Positions 7,354 through 15,146 of a stretch of 23,860 bases of DNA are shown here, one piece after another; position 1 is the first letter of the stretch; each line of letters opens with the position of its first letter. The DNA lies in contig CAYPEF010000017.1 in assembly GCA_964409675.1 (NCBI GenBank), positions 1 through 23,860 of the forward strand, written 5' to 3'. The notes beneath the pieces are model-generated. The model worked only from the letters and a program-made list of their open reading frames with translations, had not been told where the DNA came from and did no database searches. A program made the position numbers and the translations under genes. The DNA is from CAYMDD01 sp964409675. GTDB taxonomy: Bacteria; Pseudomonadota; Alphaproteobacteria; Rickettsiales; SXRF01.

Positions 7354-8217
7354 TTAATTAAACCGCAGGCCAAGCAATCCGCCGCGCTTACGCTGTGGCT
7401 GCATGCCTGAGCGAGCGAGATGCTCATTGACAATCGTCTTCGCCAGCGCGCCGCTGACCGGGCGTTCCCCGGCGCCAAACCCCGCGATCAGCACGTTGTC
7501 AGCCAGCACATTGACGCGGCGCGGAATGCCATCGGCGGCCTTCGCGATCAGCTTGGCCGTGCGTTCGGAGAAAACCTGCTTCATGCTTTTTGCGCCCGTC
7601 TGGAGCAGCCTATACTCTATGTATTTCACGCTTTCCGCAATCGAAAACCGCTCGATGCGCGTGCGCAGCGCCACACGCTGGTTCACCTGCCGCATGTTGT
7701 GACGCGAAAGCTTTTCCTCCAGCTCCGGCTGGCCGATCAGCACGATCTGGATCAACTTCTCGGTATTGGTTTCCAAATTGCTGAGCAGCCTTAAAATCTC
7801 GATGGTCTTGGGCGATAAAATTTGCGCCTCATCCACAAGCAAGGCCACGATCTTCCCGGCGGTATAATATTCCAGCAGCCGTGCATGCAGCTGCTCGATG
7901 CTGAAATCCATGTTCGGCTTCTTGCGCACATGCAATTCGCGGCAGAGATACTCGATCAGCTCGTTGAACTTCATCTGCGGCGTAAAGCAATAGATCAGCT
8001 TTAAATCCTCAGAATCGGCCTGCTCGATATAACGGCGTACCACCGTGGTCTTGCCCATGCCCACTTCGCCGGTGCACACAATGAACCCTTTGCGCTCCTC
8101 AATGCCGTACATGATCGTGGCCAGGGCTTCCTTGTGCTCGGCGCTCATATACATAAGGGTCGGGTCCGGCGTCACGTTGAACGGCAGGCGCGACAGGCCG
8201 TAAAATGCTTCATACAT
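7354..8217 (-). CDS. ExeA/TniB-like AAA ATPase of polysaccharide loci
   Basis: A 287-residue cytoplasmic ATPase. It begins MYEAFYGLSRLPFNVTPDP, the hallmark start of the ExeA-like 'secretion ATPase' group found in exopolysaccharide and PEP-CTERM loci. Walker A is GEVGMGKT (50-57) and Walker B LLVDEAQ (126-132). NLETNTEKLIQIVLIGQPEL holds the sensor-1 region, and RVALRTRIERFS and GIPRRVN follow as in other ExeA proteins. It is the first gene of the minus-strand unit ATPase, kinase-like, Cys-module protein, GT4. Its exact role in polysaccharide export is not established for the family; partnership with the kinase-like protein is inferred from adjacency. I saw no exosortase or PEP-CTERM protein in the window. 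Confidence 0.9.
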   Translation of the reverse strand: MYEAFYGLSRLPFNVTPDPTLMYMSAEHKEALATIMYGIEERKGFIVCTGEVGMGKTTVVRRYIEQADSEDLKLIYCFTPQMKFNELIEYLCRELHVRKKPNMDFSIEQLHARLLEYYTAGKIVALLVDEAQILSPKTIEILRLLSNLETNTEKLIQIVLIGQPELEEKLSRHNMRQVNQRVALRTRIERFSIAESVKYIEYRLLQTGAKSMKQVFSERTAKLIAKAADGIPRRVNVLADNVLIAGFGAGERPVSGALAKTIVNEHLARSGMQPQRKRGGLLGLRFN

Positions 8218-8351
8218 AGAATGGCAAACCTGTTTCCGGTTGCTTTAAAAACTGGCGCTTTCCGCGCACTCGTGTGGATTTTTACCTGTATCTGAATGTA
8301 GCGGATAGGCTGCGCGCTTGTCTATGGCATTTATTGTGCGCAGCATTAACA

Positions 8352-8383
8352 CTTTGATTATATATATCAACCATATATCAAAG
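8352..8383. terminator. AT-rich stem-loop at the acyltransferase 3' end
   Basis: CTTTGAT (8352-8358) pairs with ATCAAAG (8377-8383), extendable through ATAT with one bulged T. It overlaps the stop of the minus-strand acyltransferase (8367-8369). There is no clean T-run, so termination is only possible. The remaining 8218-8351 gap shows no gene. Confidence 0.3.
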
Positions 8384-9479
8384 ATTTCGCGTTGCGGCGC
8401 GGCTGGCTCAGGCGTTTGCCGAGGCGAATGGAAGGCACTTCCACCAGCCGGTGCATAGCCTCAGCGCTGATAAGAATGACAGCCAAAGCACAGGCCAGAA
8501 CCAGCCACAAAGCCTGCCCCTGCAACAGGTAATGCATCGCAATCAGCACCGGCATATGCACCAGGTACAGGCTGAACGACACTCGCCCCAGCCATTCCAG
8601 CGGCGAAAGCGCCAGCAGCCGCTGCGTGCGCGCCGAGGCCAGGCACAGACAGATCAGATACGCCCCCACCAGCGCATAGGCCGCATCGGCATAATTGATT
8701 TTTTTCAGCCCCACAATCACCGCCACGCTCAGCATTAGCCCCAGCGCATGCGCATAGGGCGGCAGCGCCTGCATCAGGCGCAGAATCGCCTCTTTCTTCA
8801 CCATAATCAGAATACCGATGCAGAAGGCCGGGATATAGCGCAGCGTCAGCAGCAGCGACCCCAGCGTGTTCTCCGCATAAAGCGCCGACATCTGCCCACT
8901 CAGCGAATACAGCCGGATCACCACGCAGCCCATAACCATCGCCGCGATCACCCCCGGAATCTTAAACCGGAACACAAACCACACCAGCAGAGGAAACAGC
9001 AGCGAGATGCGCAGCTCATAAATCAAACTCCACATCACCGTATTCAGCCGGATGCTTGATGCATGAATCCCGGTCATCAGCAAGTGCGAGGCGAGGGCAG
9101 TGCCATCCGCCGGCTCGGCCCACATGCTGTTGATGAAATCGCTTGCTCCTTGCAGCGGATACCCGGCCAGCAGATAACTTACAGTAAAGGCCAGCAGGAT
9201 GGACGCGGCAAACGGCAGGTAAATCCGGCAGAACCGGCGGATCAGATATTCGCTATAAGGCGGCTTATGCTCGCGCCGGTAATAAAGCGCCAGCACAAAC
9301 CCGCTCAGCACAAAGAACAATAGCGTCGCAAACCGTCCCGCCACCAGCACATAGAGCGGCGTATAATCAATAAACCATAAGCGTTGCCGCAGCCCTTCCG
9401 GCACGGAATAATAAAAATGGTTCAGCACCACGCAAAACGCGGCAATTCCCCGCAGGGAATCCAATGTATTGATGCGCAT
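8367..9479 (-). CDS. Membrane acyltransferase (acyltransferase-3 family)
   Basis: An integral membrane O-acyltransferase of about 370 residues with roughly ten helices, of the family that adds acetyl or other acyl groups to sugars of O-antigens and exopolysaccharides. The N-terminus has the family signature INTLDSLRGIAAFCVVLNHF, with the conserved Arg and His. RFATLLFFVLSGFVLALYYR and the C-terminal EWLGRVSFSLYLVHMPVL are also typical. I chose the Met at 9479 because the SLRGIAA motif normally lies within about ten residues of the start. An ATG at 9533 would add 18 residues with no clear function. No SGNH domain is fused to it. It probably decorates the locus polysaccharide; the acyl group and sugar are unknown. 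Confidence 0.88.
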   Translation of the reverse strand: MRINTLDSLRGIAAFCVVLNHFYYSVPEGLRQRLWFIDYTPLYVLVAGRFATLLFFVLSGFVLALYYRREHKPPYSEYLIRRFCRIYLPFAASILLAFTVSYLLAGYPLQGASDFINSMWAEPADGTALASHLLMTGIHASSIRLNTVMWSLIYELRISLLFPLLVWFVFRFKIPGVIAAMVMGCVVIRLYSLSGQMSALYAENTLGSLLLTLRYIPAFCIGILIMVKKEAILRLMQALPPYAHALGLMLSVAVIVGLKKINYADAAYALVGAYLICLCLASARTQRLLALSPLEWLGRVSFSLYLVHMPVLIAMHYLLQGQALWLVLACALAVILISAEAMHRLVEVPSIRLGKRLSQPRRNAKSLIYG

Positions 9480-9610
9480 AACCCTACCGTATAGCACACA
9501 CGTTTCATCCAAAGATGAAGCGTTATGTATCATTACGATACGATAAGCGCATCAAAAAGAAGCATATCCGAAAACTATTTCCTACCCTGCAAGGGGGAGG
9601 AGAAGTTTAA

Positions 9611-10798
9611 TCATGCTTGCCCAATCAGCTTCCTATACATATCCACATACACGGTTTCCTGGCTCTTCCAGTCGAAATGCTCATGCAGCCGCGCTTTGCC
9701 GATGGCGCCGCGCCGCGCGCGCTCCTCCGGCTGGTCGGCAAGGGATGCAATGGCCTGTGCGAAATCGCGCGGGTCGTTGCGCTGCGCATAGACGGCGGCT
9801 TCCTGCGCGATATATCGCCCCTCATTCAGGTCAAACTGCACCACCGGAATATTGAAGGCCATGTACTCCAGCACCTTGTTCATGGAGAGCTTGTCATTAA
9901 AATCGTTCTTCGGATCAGGGCAGACGCCAATATCGGCGGTGGCCAGCAGCTTATACAGCGGCTCACCCTCCAGATAGCCGGTGAACTCCACATATTCCTC
10001 CAGCCCCATCTCCCGCGAAAGCGCCTGCATTGCCGCACATTCCGCGCCACCGCCGGCAAGGGCAAAATGCATATCGGTGCGCTTCTGCTCATGCACCAGA
10101 TGCGACACGGCTTGCAGCAGCAAATCAATCCCGTCCTGCTTGCCCATCACCCCGATATATAAAACAAGGAATTTCCTGCCCTTCCTCAGCGCCGGATCAG
10201 CGCTTACCGCAGGAATGCGCGCGAAATTAAACCCGCTGCGCACCAGATGAATGCGGTCTTCTGCCACGCCGTATGCGGAAATGGCCAGCTTGCGCAACTC
10301 ATTGCTGGTGGTAATCACCTGATCCGCAGTGGTAAGCGAGCGTTTCTCCGCGTAATGCGCCACCCAGCGCAGAAACCGGCTGCGTGGGAATTTCAAATCG
10401 AACAGTGCTGCGAACGGATCATGATGGTCGAACACGAACTTCGTGCCGAACAAGCGGCGAAACAGCGTGCCGATGATGAAGATATTATCCGGCGGGTTGC
10501 ACGCCTGAATCACGTCAAAGCCTATGCGCCTGCGCACCTTGAACGCCAGCCACAGCTCGGCGGCAAAGGCGCAGACATATTCCCCGATAAACCCGACAAT
10601 TCCATTCCCTTCCAGCGGCAATCCATGGCGGAAGATATGCACACCCTCGCGCTCCTCATACGCCTCCTGATACTTGCCGCCCTTCGGGCAGATGACGGAG
10701 ACGGTATATCCCGCCTGCCTCAGCGCCGTCGCCTCTTGCCACACGCGCCTATCCATCGGCACAGTAAGATTTTCTACGATAATCAAAACACCCAGCAT
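9611..10798 (-). CDS. GT4-family glycosyltransferase
   Basis: A 395-residue retaining GT-B glycosyltransferase. The N-terminal half has MLGVLIIVENLTVPMDRRVW and FDVIQACNPPDNIFIIG; the VPMDRRVW start is typical of exopolysaccharide GT4 enzymes related to WbuB/WcaI types. The C-terminal half has FLVLYIGVMGKQDGIDLLLQAV, FALAGGGAE, and a donor-site region ICPDPKNDFNDKLSMNKVLEYMAFNIPVVQ, which takes the place of the usual E-x7-E signature. The start follows AAAGGAAGCGC. It is separated by about 130 bases from the acyltransferase on the same strand and may be first in that unit. Substrate is unknown. Confidence 0.92.
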   Translation of the reverse strand: MLGVLIIVENLTVPMDRRVWQEATALRQAGYTVSVICPKGGKYQEAYEEREGVHIFRHGLPLEGNGIVGFIGEYVCAFAAELWLAFKVRRRIGFDVIQACNPPDNIFIIGTLFRRLFGTKFVFDHHDPFAALFDLKFPRSRFLRWVAHYAEKRSLTTADQVITTSNELRKLAISAYGVAEDRIHLVRSGFNFARIPAVSADPALRKGRKFLVLYIGVMGKQDGIDLLLQAVSHLVHEQKRTDMHFALAGGGAECAAMQALSREMGLEEYVEFTGYLEGEPLYKLLATADIGVCPDPKNDFNDKLSMNKVLEYMAFNIPVVQFDLNEGRYIAQEAAVYAQRNDPRDFAQAIASLADQPEERARRGAIGKARLHEHFDWKSQETVYVDMYRKLIGQA

Positions 10799-11072
10799 GC
10801 GCTTCCTTTAGCAAAAGTTTTTTTACACAGATACATCATTCAAGATTAAGGGATTGCGAATTATTTTCGCTGTTATTTACAACCATTCTTGTCAAGGAAG
10901 ATTTTTTAATATACCCAATCTTCATCACGAATGCAGTAATTCAAAGCTAAGCTAAATCTTGTAATTGATATAGCTAAAATCATACTGAGCTGACTAAGTA
11001 GAAAATAATTAACCCATTACGCGTAATTGATAGTTAGAGACTATATATTCACAGTATATGAAGAGATAGCAT
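10799..11072. other. AT-rich divergent intergenic region
   Basis: This region separates the minus-strand GT4 gene from the plus-strand prepilin gene and must hold promoters for both. It is clearly richer in A+T than the flanking polysaccharide genes. Three AGCTAA hexamers (10945, 10950 overlapping, 10972) are the only repeated motif I see. TTGTCA at 10889 resembles a -35, but no well-spaced -10 follows. I see no gene in it. Confidence 0.4.
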
Positions 11073-11927
11073 GTGACTCAGCGCCAAAAAGGCATACTAA
11101 TAACTTACTCTTTCGGGTTCACACTAATAGAGCTTTCAATCGTTTTAGTAATTATAGGCTTAATTATTGGCGGCATATTAGTAGGTCAAGACTTAATAAA
11201 AGCGGCAAATTTACGTTCACTTCTTAGCGAAACGGAAAAAATTCAAACAGCGGTTTATACGTTTAAACAAAAGTATGCATGTCTGCCGGGTGATTGCGAT
11301 AAAGCAACTATGTTTTGGGGTACTTCAGCGGGAGCATGCGATGGATTTGGGGATACCAATGTCAATGGAACAGCCACATGCAATGGCAATGGTGATGGTT
11401 ACATAGGTGATGTATCAATAGTATGCGCGGGATCAGCCCCTTCGCTTTGTCTTGGATACGAATATTACCGCTTTTGGCAACATTTATCCAATGCAGAACT
11501 TGTTAAAGGAAAATACACAGGCGTAAGCGCACCAGGGACAGGAACGGGGGTGCCTGTACCAGACAGCAACGTTCCCATAACAAAGGGATTCACGAATGGC
11601 TGTTATTCCCTTATACGGTTTTATTATGATGTATCACAAGTATATCCTTATTGGTATCCCGGCTCATATGGATTAACGCTGCAAATTGGCGCATTAAACG
11701 GATGGAATATGTGCCAGGGTCCAATTTTTACGCCAGCGGATGCTTTTTATCTCGACACCAAGGCAGACGACGGACAGCCAGGCCTAGGTAAAGTTATGAC
11801 AATGTTACCGACAGTAGCGCCCGGTTTACAAAATTGCACCACAAGCTCGACTCCAGCGACTGCCACGTATAACCTTACTAATACAAATGTGGACTGCTCT
11901 GTAATGTTTCGGAATATGGACCCTTAA
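11073..11927 (+). CDS. Prepilin-like secreted protein (type IV pilin / type II pseudopilin N-terminus)
   Basis: A 284-residue protein with a class III signal: a 15-residue leader ending in Gly, then FTLIELSIVLVIIGLIIGGI with Glu5, cut and N-methylated by prepilin peptidase (PilD) in the family. After the helix comes TAVYTFKQKYACLPGD, a form common in prepilin-type proteins of this kind, here with Cys on both sides of LPGD. The rest is rich in Gly, Thr, Asn, Tyr and Cys and suits an exposed domain. The GTG start is forced, since the ATG two bases upstream is followed at once by a stop. Base composition and codons are much more AT-rich than the neighbours, suggesting recent transfer. No pilus assembly genes are nearby, so its machinery must be elsewhere. 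A minor pilin or an orphan surface pilin are both possible. Confidence 0.85.
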   Translation: MTQRQKGILITYSFGFTLIELSIVLVIIGLIIGGILVGQDLIKAANLRSLLSETEKIQTAVYTFKQKYACLPGDCDKATMFWGTSAGACDGFGDTNVNGTATCNGNGDGYIGDVSIVCAGSAPSLCLGYEYYRFWQHLSNAELVKGKYTGVSAPGTGTGVPVPDSNVPITKGFTNGCYSLIRFYYDVSQVYPYWYPGSYGLTLQIGALNGWNMCQGPIFTPADAFYLDTKADDGQPGLGKVMTMLPTVAPGLQNCTTSSTPATATYNLTNTNVDCSVMFRNMDP

Positions 11928-12078
11928 TTCACATTATATTATAAGAATAGTATTGATAATCATATAGCATCTAGTTCTTAGCAGCTCTGGACGCTGCGGA
12001 TAAAAAGTGCTACATAGGTAATCCTTTTTCATTCTGCCCGTCGCAGCACATTTCAATGCAGTACATGGAGCTTTAACC

Positions 12079-12435
12079 ATGCGGATTTACCGCCATGCCT
12101 GCATGTTTTTTTGCTTGCTGCTGATTTTATTTGCAGAGAAATACGAAGCATCCGCCGCGGTCAGCAATGGCCGCGTGTACCGTTCCGGCACGGTGGTCAG
12201 CGCCACGGGATGCAAAAACCGCTTTGCCGTCATCACCGATAACGGCTATTCCATTATCGACTGGGTGGGTGGCCAGCCGGTAATCGAGGAGGATTATCTC
12301 ACCGGCAACCTGGAGCGCATCGGCCCGACCACGCTGCAAAACGTCACGCGCAAAACCACGGTGCAGGGCATCATCGAGTTTTCGCTCTTGAACGAAGAAG
12401 AATTCAGGAAAAGGAACAGGCAGGTATGCAGGTAA
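12079..12435 (+). CDS. Small secreted protein of unknown function ahead of the Wza-like gene
   Basis: A 118-residue protein I do not recognise. A basic start and the hydrophobic stretch ACMFFCLLLILFAEKYEASA form a likely Sec signal. About 90 mature residues follow with short beta-type segments (RVYRSGTVVSATG, RFAVITDNGYSIIDW) and two Cys (in TGCKN and at the end, QVCR) that could pair. GGAG lies 9 bases before the ATG. Its 3' end overlaps the longest form of the Wza-like gene by 10 bases and ends 11 bases before the preferred start of that gene, so the two are co-transcribed. A periplasmic accessory role in polysaccharide export is an inference from position only. Confidence 0.7.
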   Translation: MRIYRHACMFFCLLLILFAEKYEASAAVSNGRVYRSGTVVSATGCKNRFAVITDNGYSIIDWVGGQPVIEEDYLTGNLERIGPTTLQNVTRKTTVQGIIEFSLLNEEEFRKRNRQVCR

Positions 12436-12446
12436 TGAAGGGACGC

Positions 12447-13139
12447 ATGATGAAAAAGGTGGTTGTAGGCATTATGATGCTTGGCGTTCTGGCGCTTAGT
12501 GCCTGCTCGCACGCGCCCACCAATACCGAGGCCACCAAAATCCTTCCCGGCAATGGCCTGGACGCCGCTTACAAACTCTCCCCTGGCGACGAAATCGGCG
12601 TCAACTTCCCCTATTTCACCGACATGAACCAGCAGGTCACCATCGGCCCGGACGGCACCGTGGTGCTGCCGCTGGTCAATAAAATCTACCTCGCGGGATT
12701 ATCCGTAGAGCAGGCGGACGCCAAGCTGCGCGAAGCCTACCTAAAAGCGAAACTGAAGGTAAACGAACCCGAATCCCTCTCCGTATCGGTGAAGACCTAT
12801 TCGTTGCAGCAGATATATGTAGAAGGGCAGGTGCTCTCCCCCGGCGTGGTGCGCAGCACGGTGCCGCTTACCTTATCGCGCGCCGTGGCGCAGGCGGGCG
12901 GCTTCAAGTTCGCCGCCGCGCAGACCAGTAACGTGCTGCTGGTGCGCCGCGCACCTGACGGGTCGGTGGAGTATTACCAGATCGACATGAGCAACGGCGT
13001 CACCGCCCCCGGCCACGACCCTATGCTGAATTCCTACGATCTGGTCTATGTCCCCGAAACCGCCATCTACTCCGCCAGCGACTTTATTGCCACTAACCTG
13101 CTGAGACTGGTGCCGTTCTCGATCAATCATCCGATCTGA
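12447..13139 (+). CDS. Wza-like polysaccharide export outer-membrane lipoprotein
   Basis: A 230-residue outer-membrane polysaccharide export protein. The signal peptide MMKKVVVGIMMLGVLALSAC ends in a lipobox (LSAC), so it is lipid-anchored. The poly-export domain follows (YKLSPGDEIGVNF, VTIGPDGTVVLPLVNKIYLAGLSVEQA), then one SLBB domain (IYVEGQVLSPGVV, LSRAVAQAGGF). A C-terminal stretch, SDFIATNLLRLVPFSI, could be the amphipathic helix that forms the outer-membrane pore in Wza. It is shorter than E. coli Wza, with fewer SLBB domains. An earlier in-frame ATG at 12426 exists, but GAAGGGA just before 12447 and the signal-peptide fit favour the later start. The chain-length gene follows on the same strand. 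Confidence 0.93.
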   Translation: MMKKVVVGIMMLGVLALSACSHAPTNTEATKILPGNGLDAAYKLSPGDEIGVNFPYFTDMNQQVTIGPDGTVVLPLVNKIYLAGLSVEQADAKLREAYLKAKLKVNEPESLSVSVKTYSLQQIYVEGQVLSPGVVRSTVPLTLSRAVAQAGGFKFAAAQTSNVLLVRRAPDGSVEYYQIDMSNGVTAPGHDPMLNSYDLVYVPETAIYSASDFIATNLLRLVPFSINHPI

Positions 13140-13173
13140 TAATGCACCCATGCAATACAAATATCTGATATAG

Positions 13174-13204
13174 AATATTTTTATTGACTGCCATTAAAAA
13201 TATT
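13174..13204. promoter_or_regulatory. Perfect 10-bp inverted repeat before the chain-length gene
   Basis: AATATTTTTA (13174-13183) and TAAAAATATT (13195-13204) flank an 11-base centre that begins TTGACT, a good -35-like hexamer. No equally good -10 follows at 16-18 bases. It may be an operator, a weak AT-rich terminator of the Wza-like gene, or both. The 153-base gap holds no gene. Confidence 0.35.
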
Positions 13205-13292
13205 TCATGTCCCGAAAGTGGATTTAATCTGGACAAAAAAGGCCCAGCGCTGCATACACAACGGGTCGTTTTATCTCCATCCGCACAGAGCC

Positions 13293-14738
13293 ATGAACAC
13301 TTTCCTCACACAGCGAGAGCTGCTTAGTATTTTATTTAAAGAAAAGCGCCTGCTATGCGCGGTGTTCCTGATCCCGCTTGTACTGATCATTGCCATTTCA
13401 TTTGTTGTATCGCCAAGCTACGAAGCATCCTCGAAAATCCTCGTCAAAAGCGGGCGCGAATACCAGACGCGCTCCGACCCCGGCCAGCAGCCCGCCATCG
13501 TGCCGTACCAGACCAAGCAGGAGATCGTGAATTCCGAGCTGGAAATCCTCACCAGCCGCGACCTTGCATTGACCGTCGTCCGGCAGATCGGCCTGAAGAA
13601 TCTCTACCCATCCATCCGCATGGATTCCCTGTCCGAGGACCAAGCCATGGACAACGCCGTCACCGCCTTCAAGAAGAACCTGAAGGTGGACAACGCGATG
13701 ATGTCGAACGTCATCAGCATTTCCTTCCAGCACAAAGACCGCACGCTCGCCGTGCAATCGCTCTCCGCGCTGCTTGCCGCCTATCAGGAAAAGCATGCAT
13801 CGCTCTTTAATGACCGCAAGTCCGACTTCATCAAGCAGACGCTGGACGGCTATGAGCAGCGCCTGACCGACGTCACCGAGAAAATCACCACCATCCGCAA
13901 ATCCTACTCGTTATTCGACGTCACCGCCCAGCGCGCTCAGTTGATTCAGGACCGCGCCGCCGTGGCTAATTCCTTGCGCGCCCTGCAATCGCGCGAGGTG
14001 GATACCGAGCAGCTCATCGCCTATTACGGCGACAAGCTGAAGACCATGAAACCGCTAATGGTCGGCGGCGACCGCGAGGCGGAATCAGTGGATAATGCCA
14101 AAACCAAGCTGATCGAGCTGGAATCCCAAATGACCACCATGCGCCAGCGCTATGCCGACGACGCCCGCCCCGTGCTGGATTTGCAGGAAAAAATCAATAC
14201 CGTGCAAACCTTCATCAAGGGCAAGAGCGTATCCAACCGCAAGGAATGGAAAATGCGCGACCCCGCCTATGACGATGCCGTGCTGAAACTGCAAACCGCG
14301 CAAGCCGAAGCCGCCACCCTCAAAAGCCAGATCGAGCTGCAACAAAAAGACTATAATGATCTCGAAGCCCAGCTCAGCAAACTCGAAGACGGCACCGACC
14401 AGCTGGAACAGCTGGAGCGCGAGCACGCCTCGCTGGATGATTTAACGCGCACCACCCGCACCAGCTATGAGCAAGCCCGTACCAATGAGGAGTTGGACAA
14501 GCAGCGCATCGTTAGCGTTAATATCTTCGAGCAGCCCTCCGCCTCCACCGCCGCCGTGAAGCCGAAACGCGTCATGTTCATCCTGGCAGGGCTGGTGGCA
14601 GGACTGGTATGCATGTCAGCTGTGGTGTTGTATCTGCTTACCTTCCGTAAAACACTGATCACGGCCGAAAGTGTAGAGCGCATCTTGCATATGAAAGTGA
14701 TATCTACCGTTCCTAACCGCATGGATCTAGCGGCTTAG
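13293..14738 (+). CDS. Wzz/GumC-type polysaccharide chain-length and export protein
   Basis: A 481-residue inner-membrane polysaccharide co-polymerase. A first membrane helix at about residues 20-40 (LLCAVFLIPLVLIIAISFVV) leads to the Wzz domain (SPSYEASSKILVKSGREY), then a long periplasmic coiled coil, about 190-390, rich in Gln, Glu, Lys and Leu. A Pro-rich, GNVR-like segment (VNIFEQPSASTAAVKPKR) comes before the second helix near 428-451 and a short cytoplasmic tail. It has no fused kinase domain; the CpsD-like protein at 6603-7343 is the likely partner, as in split systems, though that one looks degenerate. I took ATG 13293 rather than an in-frame start at 13218 because the upstream residues are hydrophilic and have no family counterpart. 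Confidence 0.92.
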   Translation: MNTFLTQRELLSILFKEKRLLCAVFLIPLVLIIAISFVVSPSYEASSKILVKSGREYQTRSDPGQQPAIVPYQTKQEIVNSELEILTSRDLALTVVRQIGLKNLYPSIRMDSLSEDQAMDNAVTAFKKNLKVDNAMMSNVISISFQHKDRTLAVQSLSALLAAYQEKHASLFNDRKSDFIKQTLDGYEQRLTDVTEKITTIRKSYSLFDVTAQRAQLIQDRAAVANSLRALQSREVDTEQLIAYYGDKLKTMKPLMVGGDREAESVDNAKTKLIELESQMTTMRQRYADDARPVLDLQEKINTVQTFIKGKSVSNRKEWKMRDPAYDDAVLKLQTAQAEAATLKSQIELQQKDYNDLEAQLSKLEDGTDQLEQLEREHASLDDLTRTTRTSYEQARTNEELDKQRIVSVNIFEQPSASTAAVKPKRVMFILAGLVAGLVCMSAVVLYLLTFRKTLITAESVERILHMKVISTVPNRMDLAA

Positions 14739-14774
14739 TCAGTATACGTCAAACCATACCCCATTGATAAATAT

Positions 14775-14783
14775 TGGTATAAT
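14775..14783 (+). promoter_or_regulatory. Extended -10 promoter candidate for the small Cys-rich gene
   Basis: TGGTATAAT matches the extended -10 consensus TGnTATAAT exactly, 90 bases before the ATG at 14873, within AT-rich DNA. No -35 is evident, as is usual for extended -10 promoters. Confidence 0.4.
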
Positions 14784-14872
14784 TCACGATGTAAATTAAG
14801 CAAATTAACTCATTTGCATTTTTATAAATTTAAGGTAAAATTAAAGAAAAAAAATAATAATTAGGGGGTGTT

Positions 14873-15127
14873 ATGAAATGGATGATTCTAGTAGTGTTTG
14901 CAAGTACTCTTACAATCCCTACTGCCTATGATGCAAACGCGCTGGGGTTTAATGGAAAAAAATTAGCTAGATGCCAGAGCAATTGTTATAAGTCGTACAA
15001 TAGGGCTGTACGCCTATGTAATAAAAAAAGAGACAACCAGCAACGCACTGGCTGTATAGGCCAGGCAATCGGTGGAAGAAATCAATGCCTGAATATTTGC
15101 AACAGTCAGAATTACTTTAATAAGTAA
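14873..15127 (+). CDS. Small secreted Cys-rich peptide with mirror-symmetric cysteine spacing
   Basis: An 84-residue protein of no family I recognise. A Sec signal (MKWMILVVFASTLTIPTAY, then DANA) is followed by a basic mature part of about 60 residues with six Cys spaced C-x3-C-x10-C-x11-C-x10-C-x3-C. That order is symmetric about its centre and fits a helical hairpin held by paired CxxxC motifs. An excellent ribosome site, AGGGGG, lies 7 bases upstream. The AT-rich composition differs sharply from the polysaccharide genes on both sides. It is alone on its strand here, converging with the SGNH gene. It may be a structural periplasmic peptide, an antimicrobial or toxin-like peptide, or an inhibitor; no immunity gene is obvious. 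Confidence 0.72.
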   Translation: MKWMILVVFASTLTIPTAYDANALGFNGKKLARCQSNCYKSYNRAVRLCNKKRDNQQRTGCIGQAIGGRNQCLNICNSQNYFNK

Positions 15128-15146
15128 ATTCGCCGAATGCGCATGT

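Noticed and set aside
6603..8217. An exosortase/PEP-CTERM system, suggested by the ExeA-like ATPase and kinase-like pair
   Set aside because: No exosortase, PEP-CTERM tail or associated periplasmic genes are visible; the same pair occurs in general polysaccharide loci.
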